From the NCBI GenBank assembly GCA_031258965.1, contig JAIRMC010000137.1, positions 1 to 57,693 on the forward strand: 57,693 nt of DNA, in the 5' to 3' direction. Positions 17,549 to 28,945 of the stretch are shown piece by piece (the stretch's first letter is position 1; every line of letters starts with the position of its first letter). The DNA comes from Azoarcus sp. (GTDB lineage: Bacteria; Pseudomonadota; Gammaproteobacteria; Burkholderiales; Rhodocyclaceae). The translations under genes were made by a program, and so were the position numbers. A model generated the notes under the pieces. The model was given only the letters and a program-made list of their open reading frames with translations, was not told the origin of the DNA and did no database searches.

Positions 17549-17721
17549 AGCCGCGCCTGGATAAACACAGACTAACGGGGGAAAACGATTACCGGCGGCG
17601 CATGCGTTCCGCCAGTCGCCCCACCAATTCCAAGATCAACTGACGTTCAGATCAACACGGCATTGCTGCTTCCTTACAACCGGGCACGCCGATTCACACA
17701 GCGGAAAACCGCGTCGCCGTT

Positions 17722-18573
17722 TCAGTTTTCGGCGTGGTTCAGTGCCTCGTCGAATTGGTAAACCATGTCGTCGATGATGTCGTCGAGGTCGGTCGGGGTA
17801 TAGCCGAGGCAGACGGAAACCGCTTCGCGCGCCTTGCGCCATTCGCCGTCCTGTACGGTGCGCAAATGGGTGCTGGCGACAATTTCGGCCATGACATTGA
17901 GGGCGATCAGGCGATGCGCCTCGCTGTGGATATTGCGCGGGTCTTCAAGCTGGGCGTAGTCGTGGTGGTTGAGAATGCCTTGGGTGACGGCGTCGGCCAG
18001 CCCCCAAGTGCGCGCGAGATAGTAGCCGAGCACGGCATGGCTGGTGCCAAGGGCGCTTTCTTCGATGTCGGTGAAAATCTGCCGGGTGTCCTGGTTGGCT
18101 TCGCGCAGAATGCTTTTGTATTCGGGGTAACGCTGGGTGAGCAGGGGAATGCCGCAGTCGTGGAACAGGCCGAAAGTGTAGGCAGTGTCCGCATTGACCC
18201 GGCCAACCACGTTCGCCAGACGCTTGGCGGCAATGGCCGTGTAGCGCGAACTGTCCCAGAAACGTTCGAGCGAGGCGCCATGGGTATCGATGGCGCTTCG
18301 CAACAGGGCTTCGTTCACCAGATTGGCAATCAGCTTGAAACCGAGCATGCCGACCGCGGATGTAATCGAAGTGATACGGCCACCACCGATCAGCGGGGAG
18401 TTGGCAGTACGGATGACAGCGGCGGCGATGCCGACATCCTGCCTGATGAGAGCGGCGATTTTTTTGTTGTTGACAAGCGGACTTTTGATCTCGGCCATTA
18501 GCTGGCTGAGAATAGCGGGACAAGGCGGAATGGTGATTCCATGCAAAAGTTTTTTTTGGTCGGCGATGTCCAT
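17722..18573 (-). CDS. HDOD domain protein
   Basis: The 283-residue protein is mostly one HDOD domain (residues 10-215), an HD-related fold often found in bacterial signalling proteins. Sequences such as IPPCPAILSQLMAEIKSP, NSPLIGGGRITSITSAVGMLGFK and FGLFHDCGIPLLTQRYP are typical. HDOD proteins usually lack phosphohydrolase activity and act as scaffolds in motility or second-messenger pathways. No other domain is attached. The 173-bp gap before it (after nadA, convergent) holds nothing I can name. Confidence 0.92.
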   Translation of the reverse strand: MDIADQKKLLHGITIPPCPAILSQLMAEIKSPLVNNKKIAALIRQDVGIAAAVIRTANSPLIGGGRITSITSAVGMLGFKLIANLVNEALLRSAIDTHGASLERFWDSSRYTAIAAKRLANVVGRVNADTAYTFGLFHDCGIPLLTQRYPEYKSILREANQDTRQIFTDIEESALGTSHAVLGYYLARTWGLADAVTQGILNHHDYAQLEDPRNIHSEAHRLIALNVMAEIVASTHLRTVQDGEWRKAREAVSVCLGYTPTDLDDIIDDMVYQFDEALNHAEN

Positions 18574-18781
18574 TTTGCTCGCGTCCAGACCAGCTTGAAT
18601 GCCACGATCAAATATGTGAATGTAGCGGGTCGACTCTAGCGCGTGATGTGATGTGTGGCCGAGGCATACTTCACGAGTCCAGCCATGCCCAATGTGCCGG
18701 AATTTTCTGTTACGCCGCTATGCGAAAACGCCGCACGCATGCGGCTACAATGTGCGCCAATGTCGTTTTGGAGAAGGAAGC

Positions 18782-19900
18782 ATGGAACAAGCGGAGGCCT
18801 GGATGGAGAGGCTGCTCGGCGGGGATGCGATGACGGTGCTTTGGGTGCATGTGTCGCTGATCGTGCTGGCGGTGCTGGCGTTCAACTTCGTCATGCGCCG
18901 CGTCCTGGCGCATTTTGGCAGACTGGCTAGCAGAACGGATACGCTGTTGGAATTATCCCTGGCGGCGGCGGCCCGCCAGCCCTTGTCGGTGCTGGCGTGG
19001 GTGGTTGGTATTTCATTCGCGGGCCAGTTGGTGCAGGAGCAAACGAAGGTCGCCATTCTCGCGTTCATTCCCCCCGCGCGCACGATCGGGGTCATTGCCT
19101 GCCTGGGGTGGTTTTTGCTGCGGTTCATCGCCCAGGCAAAGGAGGTCTTCGTCAAGCGGCGAGCCGCGCACGGCGAGGAACCCGACCGCACCACGGTCGA
19201 GGCCGTCGCCCAGTTGTTGCGCATCGCGGTACTAATCGCGACGTTCCTTGGGGGGCTGCAAAGCCTGGGATTCTCGGTCGAAGGGGTGTTGGCGTTCGGA
19301 GGCATCGGCGGGATTGCCATCGGTTTCGCGGCTAAGGATTTGCTCGCTAATTTTTTCGGCAGCCTGATGATCTATTTTGATCGCCCTTTTGCCGTCGGCG
19401 ACTGGATACGCTCGCCCGACAAGCAGATCGAGGGGACGGTGGAGGATATCGGCTGGCGCTTGACCCGCATCCGCACTTTCGACAAGCGGCCCCTATATGT
19501 GCCCAATTCGGTGTTTACGACCATCACCGTCGAAAACCCGTCACGGATGAGCAACCGCCGCATCAATGAAACCATCGGCGTGCGCTATGACGATATTGGG
19601 GAGGTCGCGGGCATCGTCGAGGATATTCGCGCCATGTTGCTTGCGCATCCGGACATCGACCTGCAACAGACGCTCATCGTGAACTTCCTCCAGTTCAACG
19701 AATTCTCACTCGACATCATGGTCTACACTTTCACCCGCACTACGGTCTGGGTCGAATTCCACGAAATCAAGCAGGACGTGCTGTTGAAGATCGCCGACAT
19801 CATCGAGCGCCATGGCGCGCAGATTGCCTACCCGACGCGCATCAGCTTGAGCGCGCCCCTGGCGCAACCCATGCCGCGCGAGGCGGCGCATGGCGCGTAA
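18782..19900 (+). CDS. MscS-family mechanosensitive channel
   Basis: This inner-membrane channel opens under membrane tension to release solutes during hypo-osmotic shock. I start at ATG 18782, which follows GAGAAGGAAGC, giving 372 residues; an upstream in-frame extension has no ribosome site. The N-terminal half has several membrane segments. The pore helix and Sm-like domain are clear: GGIGGIAIGFAAKDLLANFF, then FDRPFAVGDWI and VEDIGWRLTRIRTFD. A TACAAT at 18746-18751 could be a -10 element. crcB follows after 15 nt. Confidence 0.94.
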   Translation: MEQAEAWMERLLGGDAMTVLWVHVSLIVLAVLAFNFVMRRVLAHFGRLASRTDTLLELSLAAAARQPLSVLAWVVGISFAGQLVQEQTKVAILAFIPPARTIGVIACLGWFLLRFIAQAKEVFVKRRAAHGEEPDRTTVEAVAQLLRIAVLIATFLGGLQSLGFSVEGVLAFGGIGGIAIGFAAKDLLANFFGSLMIYFDRPFAVGDWIRSPDKQIEGTVEDIGWRLTRIRTFDKRPLYVPNSVFTTITVENPSRMSNRRINETIGVRYDDIGEVAGIVEDIRAMLLAHPDIDLQQTLIVNFLQFNEFSLDIMVYTFTRTTVWVEFHEIKQDVLLKIADIIERHGAQIAYPTRISLSAPLAQPMPREAAHGA

Positions 19901-19915
19901 ACGCCGCAATCCGAG

Positions 19916-20299
19916 ATGAGCATTGCGATATTCACGGCAATCGGCCTTGGCGCGGCCTGCGGGGCGTGGCTGCGCTGGGCCTTGGGCGGGCTGCTCAATC
20001 CATTGGGTTTCGCGCTGCCGCTGGGAACGCTGGCGGTCAACTTGGGTGGAGGCTTCCTGATGGGCGTGACGCTGGCCGTGTTGCAAGCGAATCCGGGGCT
20101 GCCCCCTGTCTTGCGGCTGGCGCTCACTACCGGCTTGCTCGGGGGATTCACCACCTTCTCGACGTTTTCCGCCGAGGCTTTCCACCTTGCGCAACGCGGC
20201 GCGTGGGGCTGGATGGGCGCGCATGTAGCGCTGCATGCCGCCGGATCGATCCTGATGACTTGGGCGGGTTACAGCCTGGTGCAAACCTGGCGAGGCTGA
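19916..20299 (+). CDS. crcB: Fluoride ion channel CrcB (Fluc)
   Basis: CrcB/Fluc proteins are small dimeric channels that expel fluoride. The 127-residue protein has four membrane segments. Family motifs are GTLAVNLGGGFLMG (conserved Asn) and the phenylalanine-box GGFTTFSTFSAEA. It lies 15 nt after the MscS-type gene and may be co-transcribed; I see no fluoride riboswitch in that short gap. Confidence 0.94.
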   Translation: MSIAIFTAIGLGAACGAWLRWALGGLLNPLGFALPLGTLAVNLGGGFLMGVTLAVLQANPGLPPVLRLALTTGLLGGFTTFSTFSAEAFHLAQRGAWGWMGAHVALHAAGSILMTWAGYSLVQTWRG

Positions 20300-20303
20300 A
20301 AGC

Positions 20304-22256
<1,953 letters not shown>

Positions 22257-23111
22257 TCAATCGCGCCAAAGCGCATGGAAATGATGTACCGGGCCGTGTC
22301 CACTGCCAACGGCAAGCGAATCGGCGGCGGCGACGGCGTGCAGCAGGTAATCGCGCGCGGCGCGCACCGAAGTTTCGACCGCGTCCGGCTGTCCGGCGTT
22401 TCGCGCCAGCAAGGCGGCAATCGCGGACGAGAGCGCGCAACCGGTGCCGTGGGTATTCGATGTGGCGATGCGGCGCGCGGGTAGTTCGATCATCCGCTCG
22501 CCATCGAAGAGTAGATCGCACAGCTCGTCGCCGGGCAAATGCCCGCCTTTGAGCAAGACCCAGCGATCCAGGCCGCGCGGCAGCAAATCGCGCAAGCATT
22601 CGGCCATCCGGCGCATTTCCCGTATCGACTCCGGCGCGCGCGCGCCCAGCAATTTTCCGGCCTCGGGCAGATTGGGCGTAACAATGCAAGCCAGGGGGAA
22701 CAAACATTCACGCACCTTGCCGATCGCGGCGCGGTCGAGTAGCGCGTCGCCGCTTTTGGCCACCATCACCGGGTCAAGAACGATGTTCGCCGCCCGCCAG
22801 TGCGCAAGGCGGTCTGCGACCGCCTCGACTGTCCGCGCATTGCCCAGCATGCCAACCTTGACCGCATGGATGGCGACATCGGCGAACAAGGTGTCGATTT
22901 GCAGCCGCAGGAATTCGACCGGCGGCGTGTGCACGCCGGTCACGCCCAAGGTGTTCTGGGCCGTGAGCGCCGCGACGACACCGCAACCGTAGACGCCAAG
23001 CGCCGAAAACGTCTTGAGATCGGCGAGTACTCCCGCGCCGCCGGACGGATCGACGCCGGCGATGGAGACGGCATTGCGCGGAGAAACCGCGCTGCGGCAA
23101 GAAAGAGTCAT
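22257..23111 (-). CDS. thiD: Hydroxymethylpyrimidine/phosphomethylpyrimidine kinase
   Basis: ThiD phosphorylates HMP and HMP-P, the step after ThiC. The 284-residue ribokinase-fold protein begins with the substrate loop VSIAGVDPSGGAGVLADLKT, then GVYGCGVVAALTAQNTLGV, and ends with the anion-hole motif NTHGTGCALSSAIAA. The ATG at 23111 lies only about 8 nt past the TPP aptamer, whose last bases include the ribosome site. It is the first gene of a thiD-thiC unit. Confidence 0.97.
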   Translation of the reverse strand: MTLSCRSAVSPRNAVSIAGVDPSGGAGVLADLKTFSALGVYGCGVVAALTAQNTLGVTGVHTPPVEFLRLQIDTLFADVAIHAVKVGMLGNARTVEAVADRLAHWRAANIVLDPVMVAKSGDALLDRAAIGKVRECLFPLACIVTPNLPEAGKLLGARAPESIREMRRMAECLRDLLPRGLDRWVLLKGGHLPGDELCDLLFDGERMIELPARRIATSNTHGTGCALSSAIAALLARNAGQPDAVETSVRAARDYLLHAVAAADSLAVGSGHGPVHHFHALWRD

Positions 23112-23118
23112 GATTGCG

Positions 23119-23198
23119 TTTCCCTACGCCGGTATGGCCCGGATCAGGTTCCAAGGGTTTTTCTCAGCCCGCGCCTTTTGCGAGGGCACCCCCAACGA
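23119..23198 (-). promoter_or_regulatory. TPP riboswitch (THI element)
   Basis: On the minus strand the leader shows the conserved TPP-aptamer blocks in order: GGGGGTGCCC, GCTGAGAAAAACCC, GAACCTGATCCGGGCCATA, and CCGGCGTAGGGAAACG. Its 3' edge lies within about 10 nt of the thiD ATG. The AGGGA of the last block is the probable ribosome site, so ligand binding should block translation directly. Confidence 0.95.
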
Positions 23199-23354
23199 CG
23201 CGCTGACAATACTGGAAGCGGCGCGGACTGGCAAGCGTATCAAAGCTTTCGATTTGCCCGGAACGGCCCAATCGCGGCGGACGCGGAGTTTGGTTAGAAT
23301 CGCTTCCCTTTTCCCGCGTGTGTACCGGCAGTGCCCCTACCTGAAAGCAATACG

Positions 23355-24545
23355 ATGAGCCGTGCCGAACGGCGTGCCGGTGTGAGTCTCGCGGCCATTT
23401 TTGCCTTGCGCATGCTCGGCCTTTTCCTGATCCTGCCAGTGTTCGCCGTGCACGCGCCCACTATTGCGGGCGGCGACAATGCCATGTTCGCCGGGCTGGC
23501 GATCGGCGCTTACGGGATCACGCAAGCGTTCCTGCAAATCGCGTTCGGCGCGGCCTCGGATCGTTACGGGCGCAAGCCGGTGATCCTGGCCGGCCTGCTG
23601 CTGTTCGCGCTCGGCAGCATCGTGGCGGCGTTGGCCGCCGATATCTATACGGTCATCGCCGGGCGCGTTCTCCAGGGCGCGGGGGCAATCTCGGCGGCGG
23701 TGACGGCACTGGCCGCCGATCTCACGCGCGAGCGACACCGCACCAAGGTCATGGCGATGATCGGGTCGAGCATCGGGCTGGTGTTCGCGCTCTCCATGGT
23801 GGCCGCGCCCTTGTTGTACGCTGGCATCGGCATGGCGGGCATTTTCTGGCTCACTGCGTCGCTGGCCGTCGGAGCCATGGCGCTGGTGATATGGGTAGTA
23901 CCCGATGCGCCGTCCGTGCGGGCCGCCCCGCGCGAGGCGGACGGAACAATAATCGCCGTGCTACGCAACAAGCCATTGATGCGGCTCAATTTCGGCGTGT
24001 TCGCGCTTCATTCGATCCAGACGATGATGTGGGTGACCGTGCCCGCCGCGCTGGTCACCCGCGGCGGTTTGCCGCTGGCCGCGCACTGGCGGGTTTACCT
24101 GCCCGCTGTGCTGCTTTCTTTTGCTGTGATGATCCCCGCAGTGCTAGCCGCCGAGCGCGGCGGACGGTTCAGGCCCGTATTCGGCGGCGCGGTCGCGCTG
24201 CTCGCGCTCGTGCAGGCCGGACTATACCTGTGGGGAAACGGCGCTTGGTCGATCGGACTGTGGCTATCGCTTTTTTTCGTTGCCTTCAATATCGTCGAGG
24301 CTCTCCAGCCATCATGGATTTCGCGTATCGTATCGCCGGGAGCGAGGGGAACGGCGCTCGGGGTGTATAACACGCTGCAATCCGCCGGGCTTTTTCTTGG
24401 CGGCGCGATGGGTGGCTGGCTAGTCCAGTATCACGGTGAGGCAAGCGTGGGCTTGTGTTGCGGTGTGCTGGCCCTGTCGTGGCTGCTCATCGCGGCAACG
24501 ATGAAGCCGCCGCCAACGAAACCCCGCACAAACCCATTGACCTGA
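23355..24545 (+). CDS. MFS drug/solute transporter
   Basis: This is a major facilitator protein with about 12 membrane helices in 396 residues from ATG 23355 (a GTG at 23331 would add eight). The MFS loop motif GAASDRYGRKPVILAG lies between helices 2 and 3, and a later half repeats the fold. It resembles YajR-like transporters but lacks the C-terminal cytoplasmic domain of YajR. Substrate unknown. It starts divergently from thiD, next to the riboswitch, and ssb follows after 40 nt. Confidence 0.9.
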   Translation: MSRAERRAGVSLAAIFALRMLGLFLILPVFAVHAPTIAGGDNAMFAGLAIGAYGITQAFLQIAFGAASDRYGRKPVILAGLLLFALGSIVAALAADIYTVIAGRVLQGAGAISAAVTALAADLTRERHRTKVMAMIGSSIGLVFALSMVAAPLLYAGIGMAGIFWLTASLAVGAMALVIWVVPDAPSVRAAPREADGTIIAVLRNKPLMRLNFGVFALHSIQTMMWVTVPAALVTRGGLPLAAHWRVYLPAVLLSFAVMIPAVLAAERGGRFRPVFGGAVALLALVQAGLYLWGNGAWSIGLWLSLFFVAFNIVEALQPSWISRIVSPGARGTALGVYNTLQSAGLFLGGAMGGWLVQYHGEASVGLCCGVLALSWLLIAATMKPPPTKPRTNPLT

Positions 24546-24585
24546 TATATAACACCGACCGGCACACACTCATTGGAGAACAAAT

Positions 24586-25083
24586 ATGGCATCCGTCAAT
24601 AAGGTCATCCTCATCGGCAATCTGGGCCGCGATCCAGAAACGCGCTACATGCCCGACGGCACGGCAATCGCCAATGTCAATCTCGCCACGACCGAGACCT
24701 GGAAAGACAAGGCGAGCGGCGAGCGGCGCGAAAACACCGAATGGCACCGGGTGGTGTTCTTCGGACGCATCGCCGAAATCGTCGCGCAATATCTGAAGAA
24801 AGGCAGCCAGGTCTACGTCGAGGGCCGGTTGCAGACGCGCAAGTGGCAAGACAAGGATGGCAACGAGCGTTACACCACTGAAATCCGCGCCGATGAAATG
24901 AAGATGCTTGGCCGCCGCGAGGGCGAAGCGTCTGGACGCGGCGACGACGGATGGGAACGTTCCGCGCCGCCGTCCGCGCCCGCGCGCCAGCCGCCGCCCG
25001 CCAGCGAGGCAGCGCCGTCTAGAGCGCCCGCGGGAGGGGACGCGGGCGGTTTCGGCAATTTCGACGACGATATTCCGTTCTGA
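24586..25083 (+). CDS. ssb: Single-stranded DNA-binding protein
   Basis: SSB coats single-stranded DNA in replication and repair. The 165-residue protein has the OB fold ([43 protein letters not shown]) over the first ~110 residues, then a flexible Pro/Ala/Gly-rich linker and the acidic tip FDDDIPF that recruits partner enzymes. The ribosome site GGAGAAC precedes ATG 24586. It follows the transporter gene, a common arrangement in betaproteobacteria. Confidence 0.98.
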   Translation: MASVNKVILIGNLGRDPETRYMPDGTAIANVNLATTETWKDKASGERRENTEWHRVVFFGRIAEIVAQYLKKGSQVYVEGRLQTRKWQDKDGNERYTTEIRADEMKMLGRREGEASGRGDDGWERSAPPSAPARQPPPASEAAPSRAPAGGDAGGFGNFDDDIPF

Positions 25084-25146
25084 TCCCGAAACCGGCCCGG
25101 TTGACCAGCCAGACGGACAGGGACGGTTCGCGCGCGCTTTCGCTGA

Positions 25147-25992
25147 ATGAACGTTTCCGCACACCCCAACGCCCAGGGCTCTCCGCTCGGCAAGCCTGCC
25201 GCCTATGTCGACACTTACGCGCCCGGCTTGCTGTTTCCAATCGCGCGGCAGGGCAAACGCAACGAAATCGGCATCCGGGCCGATGCCCTGCCTTTCGTCG
25301 GCGTGGATTCGTGGAATGCGTATGAGCTGTCGTGGCTCGATCCGCGCGGCAAGCCGGTCGTGGCCCTGGGGCGCTTCCGGGTTCCGGCCACGAGTCCGAA
25401 CCTGATCGAATCGAAATCGCTCAAGCTCTACCTCAACGCGTTCAATCAGTATCGGGTCGCCGATACCGGGATGCTGCGCGCGATCCTGGCCCGCGATCTG
25501 TCCGCCGCCGCCAGTTCAGCGGTAGACGTGGCGGTCATGCCGCTGGCCGCACGCCCGGCGCGGCGTTCCGCCTATCCCGGCGGGTTCTGCCTCGATACGC
25601 TCGACATCGACATCGACACATACCGCCCCTGCCCCGACTACCTGCGCGCGGAAGGCGCGGCGACGAGCGAGACGCTTTACTCGCACCTGCTGAAATCCAA
25701 TTGCCTCGTCACCGGCCAGCCCGACTGGGGCATGCTGGTGGTGCGCTACACCGGCCCGGCCATCGACCGCGCGGGGCTGTTGCGCTACATCGTTTCCTTT
25801 CGCCAGCACAACGAATTCCACGAACAATGCGTAGAGCGGATATTCTGTGACCTCCTCGCCCGCTGCAAGCCATCGGCGCTGGCGGTATGGGCGCGCTACA
25901 CGCGGCGCGGCGGGCTGGACATCAATCCCTTCCGGGCAACGCCGGGCGCGGACGGCGGATGGAACGACAATGACAATGAAATCCGACAATGA
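25147..25992 (+). CDS. queF: NADPH-dependent 7-cyano-7-deazaguanine reductase (long form)
   Basis: QueF reduces preQ0 to preQ1 in queuosine synthesis for tRNA. The 281-residue length marks the two-domain YqcD/E. coli-like type. The N-terminal half carries ESKSLKLYLNAFNQ and the C-terminal half has the catalytic cysteine in LKSNCLVTGQPDWG, followed by FRQHNEFHEQCVERI. No preQ1 riboswitch is visible in the 63-bp upstream gap. cutA overlaps its end. Confidence 0.96.
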   Translation: MNVSAHPNAQGSPLGKPAAYVDTYAPGLLFPIARQGKRNEIGIRADALPFVGVDSWNAYELSWLDPRGKPVVALGRFRVPATSPNLIESKSLKLYLNAFNQYRVADTGMLRAILARDLSAAASSAVDVAVMPLAARPARRSAYPGGFCLDTLDIDIDTYRPCPDYLRAEGAATSETLYSHLLKSNCLVTGQPDWGMLVVRYTGPAIDRAGLLRYIVSFRQHNEFHEQCVERIFCDLLARCKPSALAVWARYTRRGGLDINPFRATPGADGGWNDNDNEIRQ

Positions 25993-26377
25993 AGCAATTC
26001 TCGACAAGCGTTATCAGGTCATGCCTCCCCCAACCGATGCCCTCCTCGTCTTGACCACCCTCCCCGACGAAGCCAGCGCCCGTGCGCTGGCGGAGAAACT
26101 CGTCTCGGAACGGCTGGCGGCCTGCGTGAATATTCTCGCGCCTTGCGCGTCGGTGTACCGCTGGCGGGACGCGGTGGAAAGCGCCGCCGAAATACCGCTG
26201 CTCATCAAGACCACCCGCGACCGTTATCCGGCGCTCGAAGCGGCGGCGCGCGCCGCCCATCCGTATGAAATCCCCGAACTGATCGCGGTTTCCATCACTC
26301 ATGGCTCAAGGGCTTATCTCGGCTGGCTGGCGGATTCAGTTACGATTCCGGCTCCACCCGCGCCGGATGTTTCCTGA
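25970..26377 (+). CDS. cutA: Divalent-cation tolerance protein CutA
   Basis: CutA is a small trimeric protein linked to copper and other metal tolerance, though its reaction is unclear. ATG 25970 gives 135 residues and overlaps queF; ATG 25976 and ATG 26021 are alternatives, the last giving a family-typical 118 residues. The signature ERLAACVNILAPCASVYRW includes the metal-binding Cys, and LLIKTTRDRYPALE and HPYEIPELIAV follow. dsbD starts 3 nt after it. In several bacteria cutA precedes dsbD (cutA2), supporting the pair. Confidence 0.92.
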   Translation: MTMKSDNEAILDKRYQVMPPPTDALLVLTTLPDEASARALAEKLVSERLAACVNILAPCASVYRWRDAVESAAEIPLLIKTTRDRYPALEAAARAAHPYEIPELIAVSITHGSRAYLGWLADSVTIPAPPAPDVS

Positions 26378-26380
26378 GCC

Positions 26381-28195
26381 ATGCCGATTTCCGTTTTTTC
26401 CCGTCCGCCGTTGATCCTTGCCGCATTCTTGCTGGCGCTGTCCGCGATGTCGGCGCGCGCTGCCCATCCAATGGAGGCGGAAAAGGCTTTTGCCATGCGC
26501 GCCCGCGCGATCAGTCCCGATGCGGTCGAAGTCGTTTTCGACATCGCGCCCGATTATTATCTTTACGGCGAACGTTTCCGCTTCGAGGCGGAACCCCCCG
26601 AGGTCAAGCCCGGCAAGGCGGAACTTCCACCGGGCGCGCGCAAGACCGACCCCTTTTTCGGCGAAGTCGAAACTTACCGCGGCCAGTTGCGCATATTGCT
26701 GCCGCTCACGCTACCCGAAGACGCCCAGCGTTTCACCCTTATCGTGACCAGCCAGGGCTGTTGGGACGGCGGCGTATGCTATCCGCCCACAACGCAGCGC
26801 GCCGAAATCAACCTCACGGCAAATCAGGGCACGGTTGGAAACCGCTTCGCCGGACGTCTGTTCGAGATCACGCCCGATCTGCCGCCAACCGTCGCGCCGA
26901 CACCCGGTGACGGCAATGAAAGCAGCCGCATCGCCGGATTGCTGTTCGCCGCCAGTAATCCACTGGTGCTGGCGAGTTTTTTCGGTCTCGGCCTGTTGCT
27001 GGCGTTTACGCCGTGTACGTTTCCGATGATCCCGATCCTGTCGGGCATCATCGTCGGCACGGATCGCCCGGTATCGCGCGGACGCGCCTTGGCGCTGTCG
27101 CTCGCTTACGTGCTCGGCATGGCGTCGACTTATGCCGCGGTCGGCGCCGCCGCCGGACTCACCGGCACCCTGCTTGCCGCCGTGCTGCAAAATATTTGGG
27201 CGCTGTCGGCGTTCGCGCTGTTTTTCGTGCTGCTGGCATTGTCGATGTTCGGCTTTTTCCCGTTGCAATTGCCGACGGTGCTGCAAAGTCGGCTCACCGA
27301 TACCGCCAATCGGGAAAAGGGCGGCCATCTCGGCGGCGTGGCGGCGATGGGAGTCTTGTCGGCGCTGATCGTCGGCCCCTGCATGACGGCGCCCCTGGCG
27401 GGAGCCTTGCTTTACATCGCCCAGACCGGCGACACGGCGCTCGGCGGCCTAGCATTGTTCGCGCTGGCCCTGGGCATGGGCGTACCGCTCGTCGCGGTGG
27501 CGCTGACGGCGCGCTCGGTGTTGCCCAAGACCGGGCCGTGGATGGAGGGCGTAAAAAAGGCGGCGGGCGTGCTGCTGCTGGCGGTGGCGCTGTGGGTGGC
27601 GACACCGGTACTGCCCGCGCTCGCGGTCATGCTCGGATGGGCGGCGTTGCTGCTATTTTCGGGGGTGTTCCTTTCCGCTCTCGATCCTTTGCCCTGCACG
27701 GCCCGAAACTGGCAGCGGTTCTGGAAGGCCATGGGGGTGATGTTGCTCATCGGCGGCGTGGCAATGCTGGCCGGGGCGCTGGCCGGATCGCGCGACCCGC
27801 TCCAGCCGCTCGCTGTTTTTCATGCCCGCGCTCTTTCCGCGTCTCCCGCTTTCGAGAAAATCGGCTCGGTGGAGGAACTCGACGCCCGTCTTGCCGCCGC
27901 CGACCGTCCGGCGATGCTCGATTTCCATGCCGACTGGTGCGTGGCATGCAAGGAAATGGAACGCGACACGTTCAGCGATCCCGCCGTGGCCGCGCGCATG
28001 GGGCGAATGCTGTTGTTGCGGGCCGATGTCACTGCTTATAGCGAGGCACACAAGGCGCTGTTGCGGCGCTTCGGCTTCGTCGGCCCGCCGGGCATTGTCT
28101 TCTTCGATGCCGCCGGGCGTCCGCGCGATGACCTTCGCGTAACAGGTTTCATGCGGGCCGCAAACTTCGCGGCCTTGCTGGATCGCGCACTGTAG
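26381..28195 (+). CDS. dsbD: Thiol:disulfide interchange protein DsbD
   Basis: DsbD carries electrons from cytoplasmic thioredoxin to periplasmic disulfide isomerases and cytochrome maturation proteins. The 604-residue protein has a signal peptide (to about residue 27), an alpha domain with the cysteine pair in GCWDGGVCYPP, an eight-helix membrane domain with LLLAFTPCTFPMIP and LIVGPCMTAPL, and a C-terminal thioredoxin domain with DWCVACKEME. All six redox cysteines appear intact. It follows cutA by 3 nt. Confidence 0.97.
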   Translation: MPISVFSRPPLILAAFLLALSAMSARAAHPMEAEKAFAMRARAISPDAVEVVFDIAPDYYLYGERFRFEAEPPEVKPGKAELPPGARKTDPFFGEVETYRGQLRILLPLTLPEDAQRFTLIVTSQGCWDGGVCYPPTTQRAEINLTANQGTVGNRFAGRLFEITPDLPPTVAPTPGDGNESSRIAGLLFAASNPLVLASFFGLGLLLAFTPCTFPMIPILSGIIVGTDRPVSRGRALALSLAYVLGMASTYAAVGAAAGLTGTLLAAVLQNIWALSAFALFFVLLALSMFGFFPLQLPTVLQSRLTDTANREKGGHLGGVAAMGVLSALIVGPCMTAPLAGALLYIAQTGDTALGGLALFALALGMGVPLVAVALTARSVLPKTGPWMEGVKKAAGVLLLAVALWVATPVLPALAVMLGWAALLLFSGVFLSALDPLPCTARNWQRFWKAMGVMLLIGGVAMLAGALAGSRDPLQPLAVFHARALSASPAFEKIGSVEELDARLAAADRPAMLDFHADWCVACKEMERDTFSDPAVAARMGRMLLLRADVTAYSEAHKALLRRFGFVGPPGIVFFDAAGRPRDDLRVTGFMRAANFAALLDRAL

Positions 28196-28249
28196 GCGAT
28201 TTCAGCCTACAATTGCCTTCCTTCATCGTTCCCCCTCCTCTTTATTTCC

Positions 28250-28864
28250 ATGTTCTCCGGTATCGTGGCCACGGTTGGCCGTATCGAACAGACCGAACCC
28301 CTGGGCGACGGATTGCGCCTCACCGTCGATGTCGGCGGCCTTGATTTGGGCGACATCGCCATCGGCGACAGCATTGCCAACAGCGGCGTGTGCCTGACCG
28401 TGATCGAACGCGCGGGCAGCCGGGTGAAGTTCGATGTGTCGCGCGAAACGCTCGATTGTACGGTTGGCCTCGGCCGCGTCGGCGAGGAAGTCAATCTCGA
28501 AAAGGCGCTCGCGCTCTCCGACCGTCTCGGCGGGCATCTTGTTACCGGGCATGTGGACGGCATTGGCGAAGTCGTCAAGTTCGCGCCAATCGCCGAAAGT
28601 TTCGAGTTGGTGGTGCGCTCGCCGGAAGCCATCGCCGGTTATATCGCGCGCAAAGGCTCGATCACCGTCAACGGCGTGAGCCTGACAGTCAATCAGGTGG
28701 ACGGGCGCGATTTTTCGACCAATCTGATCCCGCACACGGTCGAGATCACCAATCTCAAGCATCTGAAGGCGGGCAGCAGGGTCAACCTCGAAATCGACCT
28801 GATCGCCCGCTATGTCGAACGCATGATGGCCTGGCGTGGCGAAGAGGGCGCAGTTTCTCCCTGA
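28250..28864 (+). CDS. ribE: Riboflavin synthase (alpha chain)
   Basis: This enzyme dismutates two lumazine molecules to riboflavin. The 204-residue protein contains two lumazine-binding repeats: MFSGIVATVGRIE at the start with GVCLTVIERAGSR, and GHLVTGHVDGIGEV with GVSLTVNQVDG. It opens a ribE-ribB-ribH-nusB cluster. The 54-bp gap upstream is too short for an FMN riboswitch, and none is seen. Confidence 0.97.
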   Translation: MFSGIVATVGRIEQTEPLGDGLRLTVDVGGLDLGDIAIGDSIANSGVCLTVIERAGSRVKFDVSRETLDCTVGLGRVGEEVNLEKALALSDRLGGHLVTGHVDGIGEVVKFAPIAESFELVVRSPEAIAGYIARKGSITVNGVSLTVNQVDGRDFSTNLIPHTVEITNLKHLKAGSRVNLEIDLIARYVERMMAWRGEEGAVSP

Positions 28865-28945
28865 CTCATGGCTTTCCCATCGGTGAGCCGATATTCGTCG
28901 TTTTTCCTTTTAAAACGGCATCTCAAACAGGAGGCTGTTTCCACG

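Noticed and set aside
18626-18645. GGTCGACTCTAG resembles a cloning-vector polylinker
   Set aside because: Only 12 bases match and flanking sequence does not continue as a vector; likely chance.
28196-28249. Possible FMN riboswitch before ribE
   Set aside because: The gap is only 54 bp and lacks the conserved aptamer blocks.
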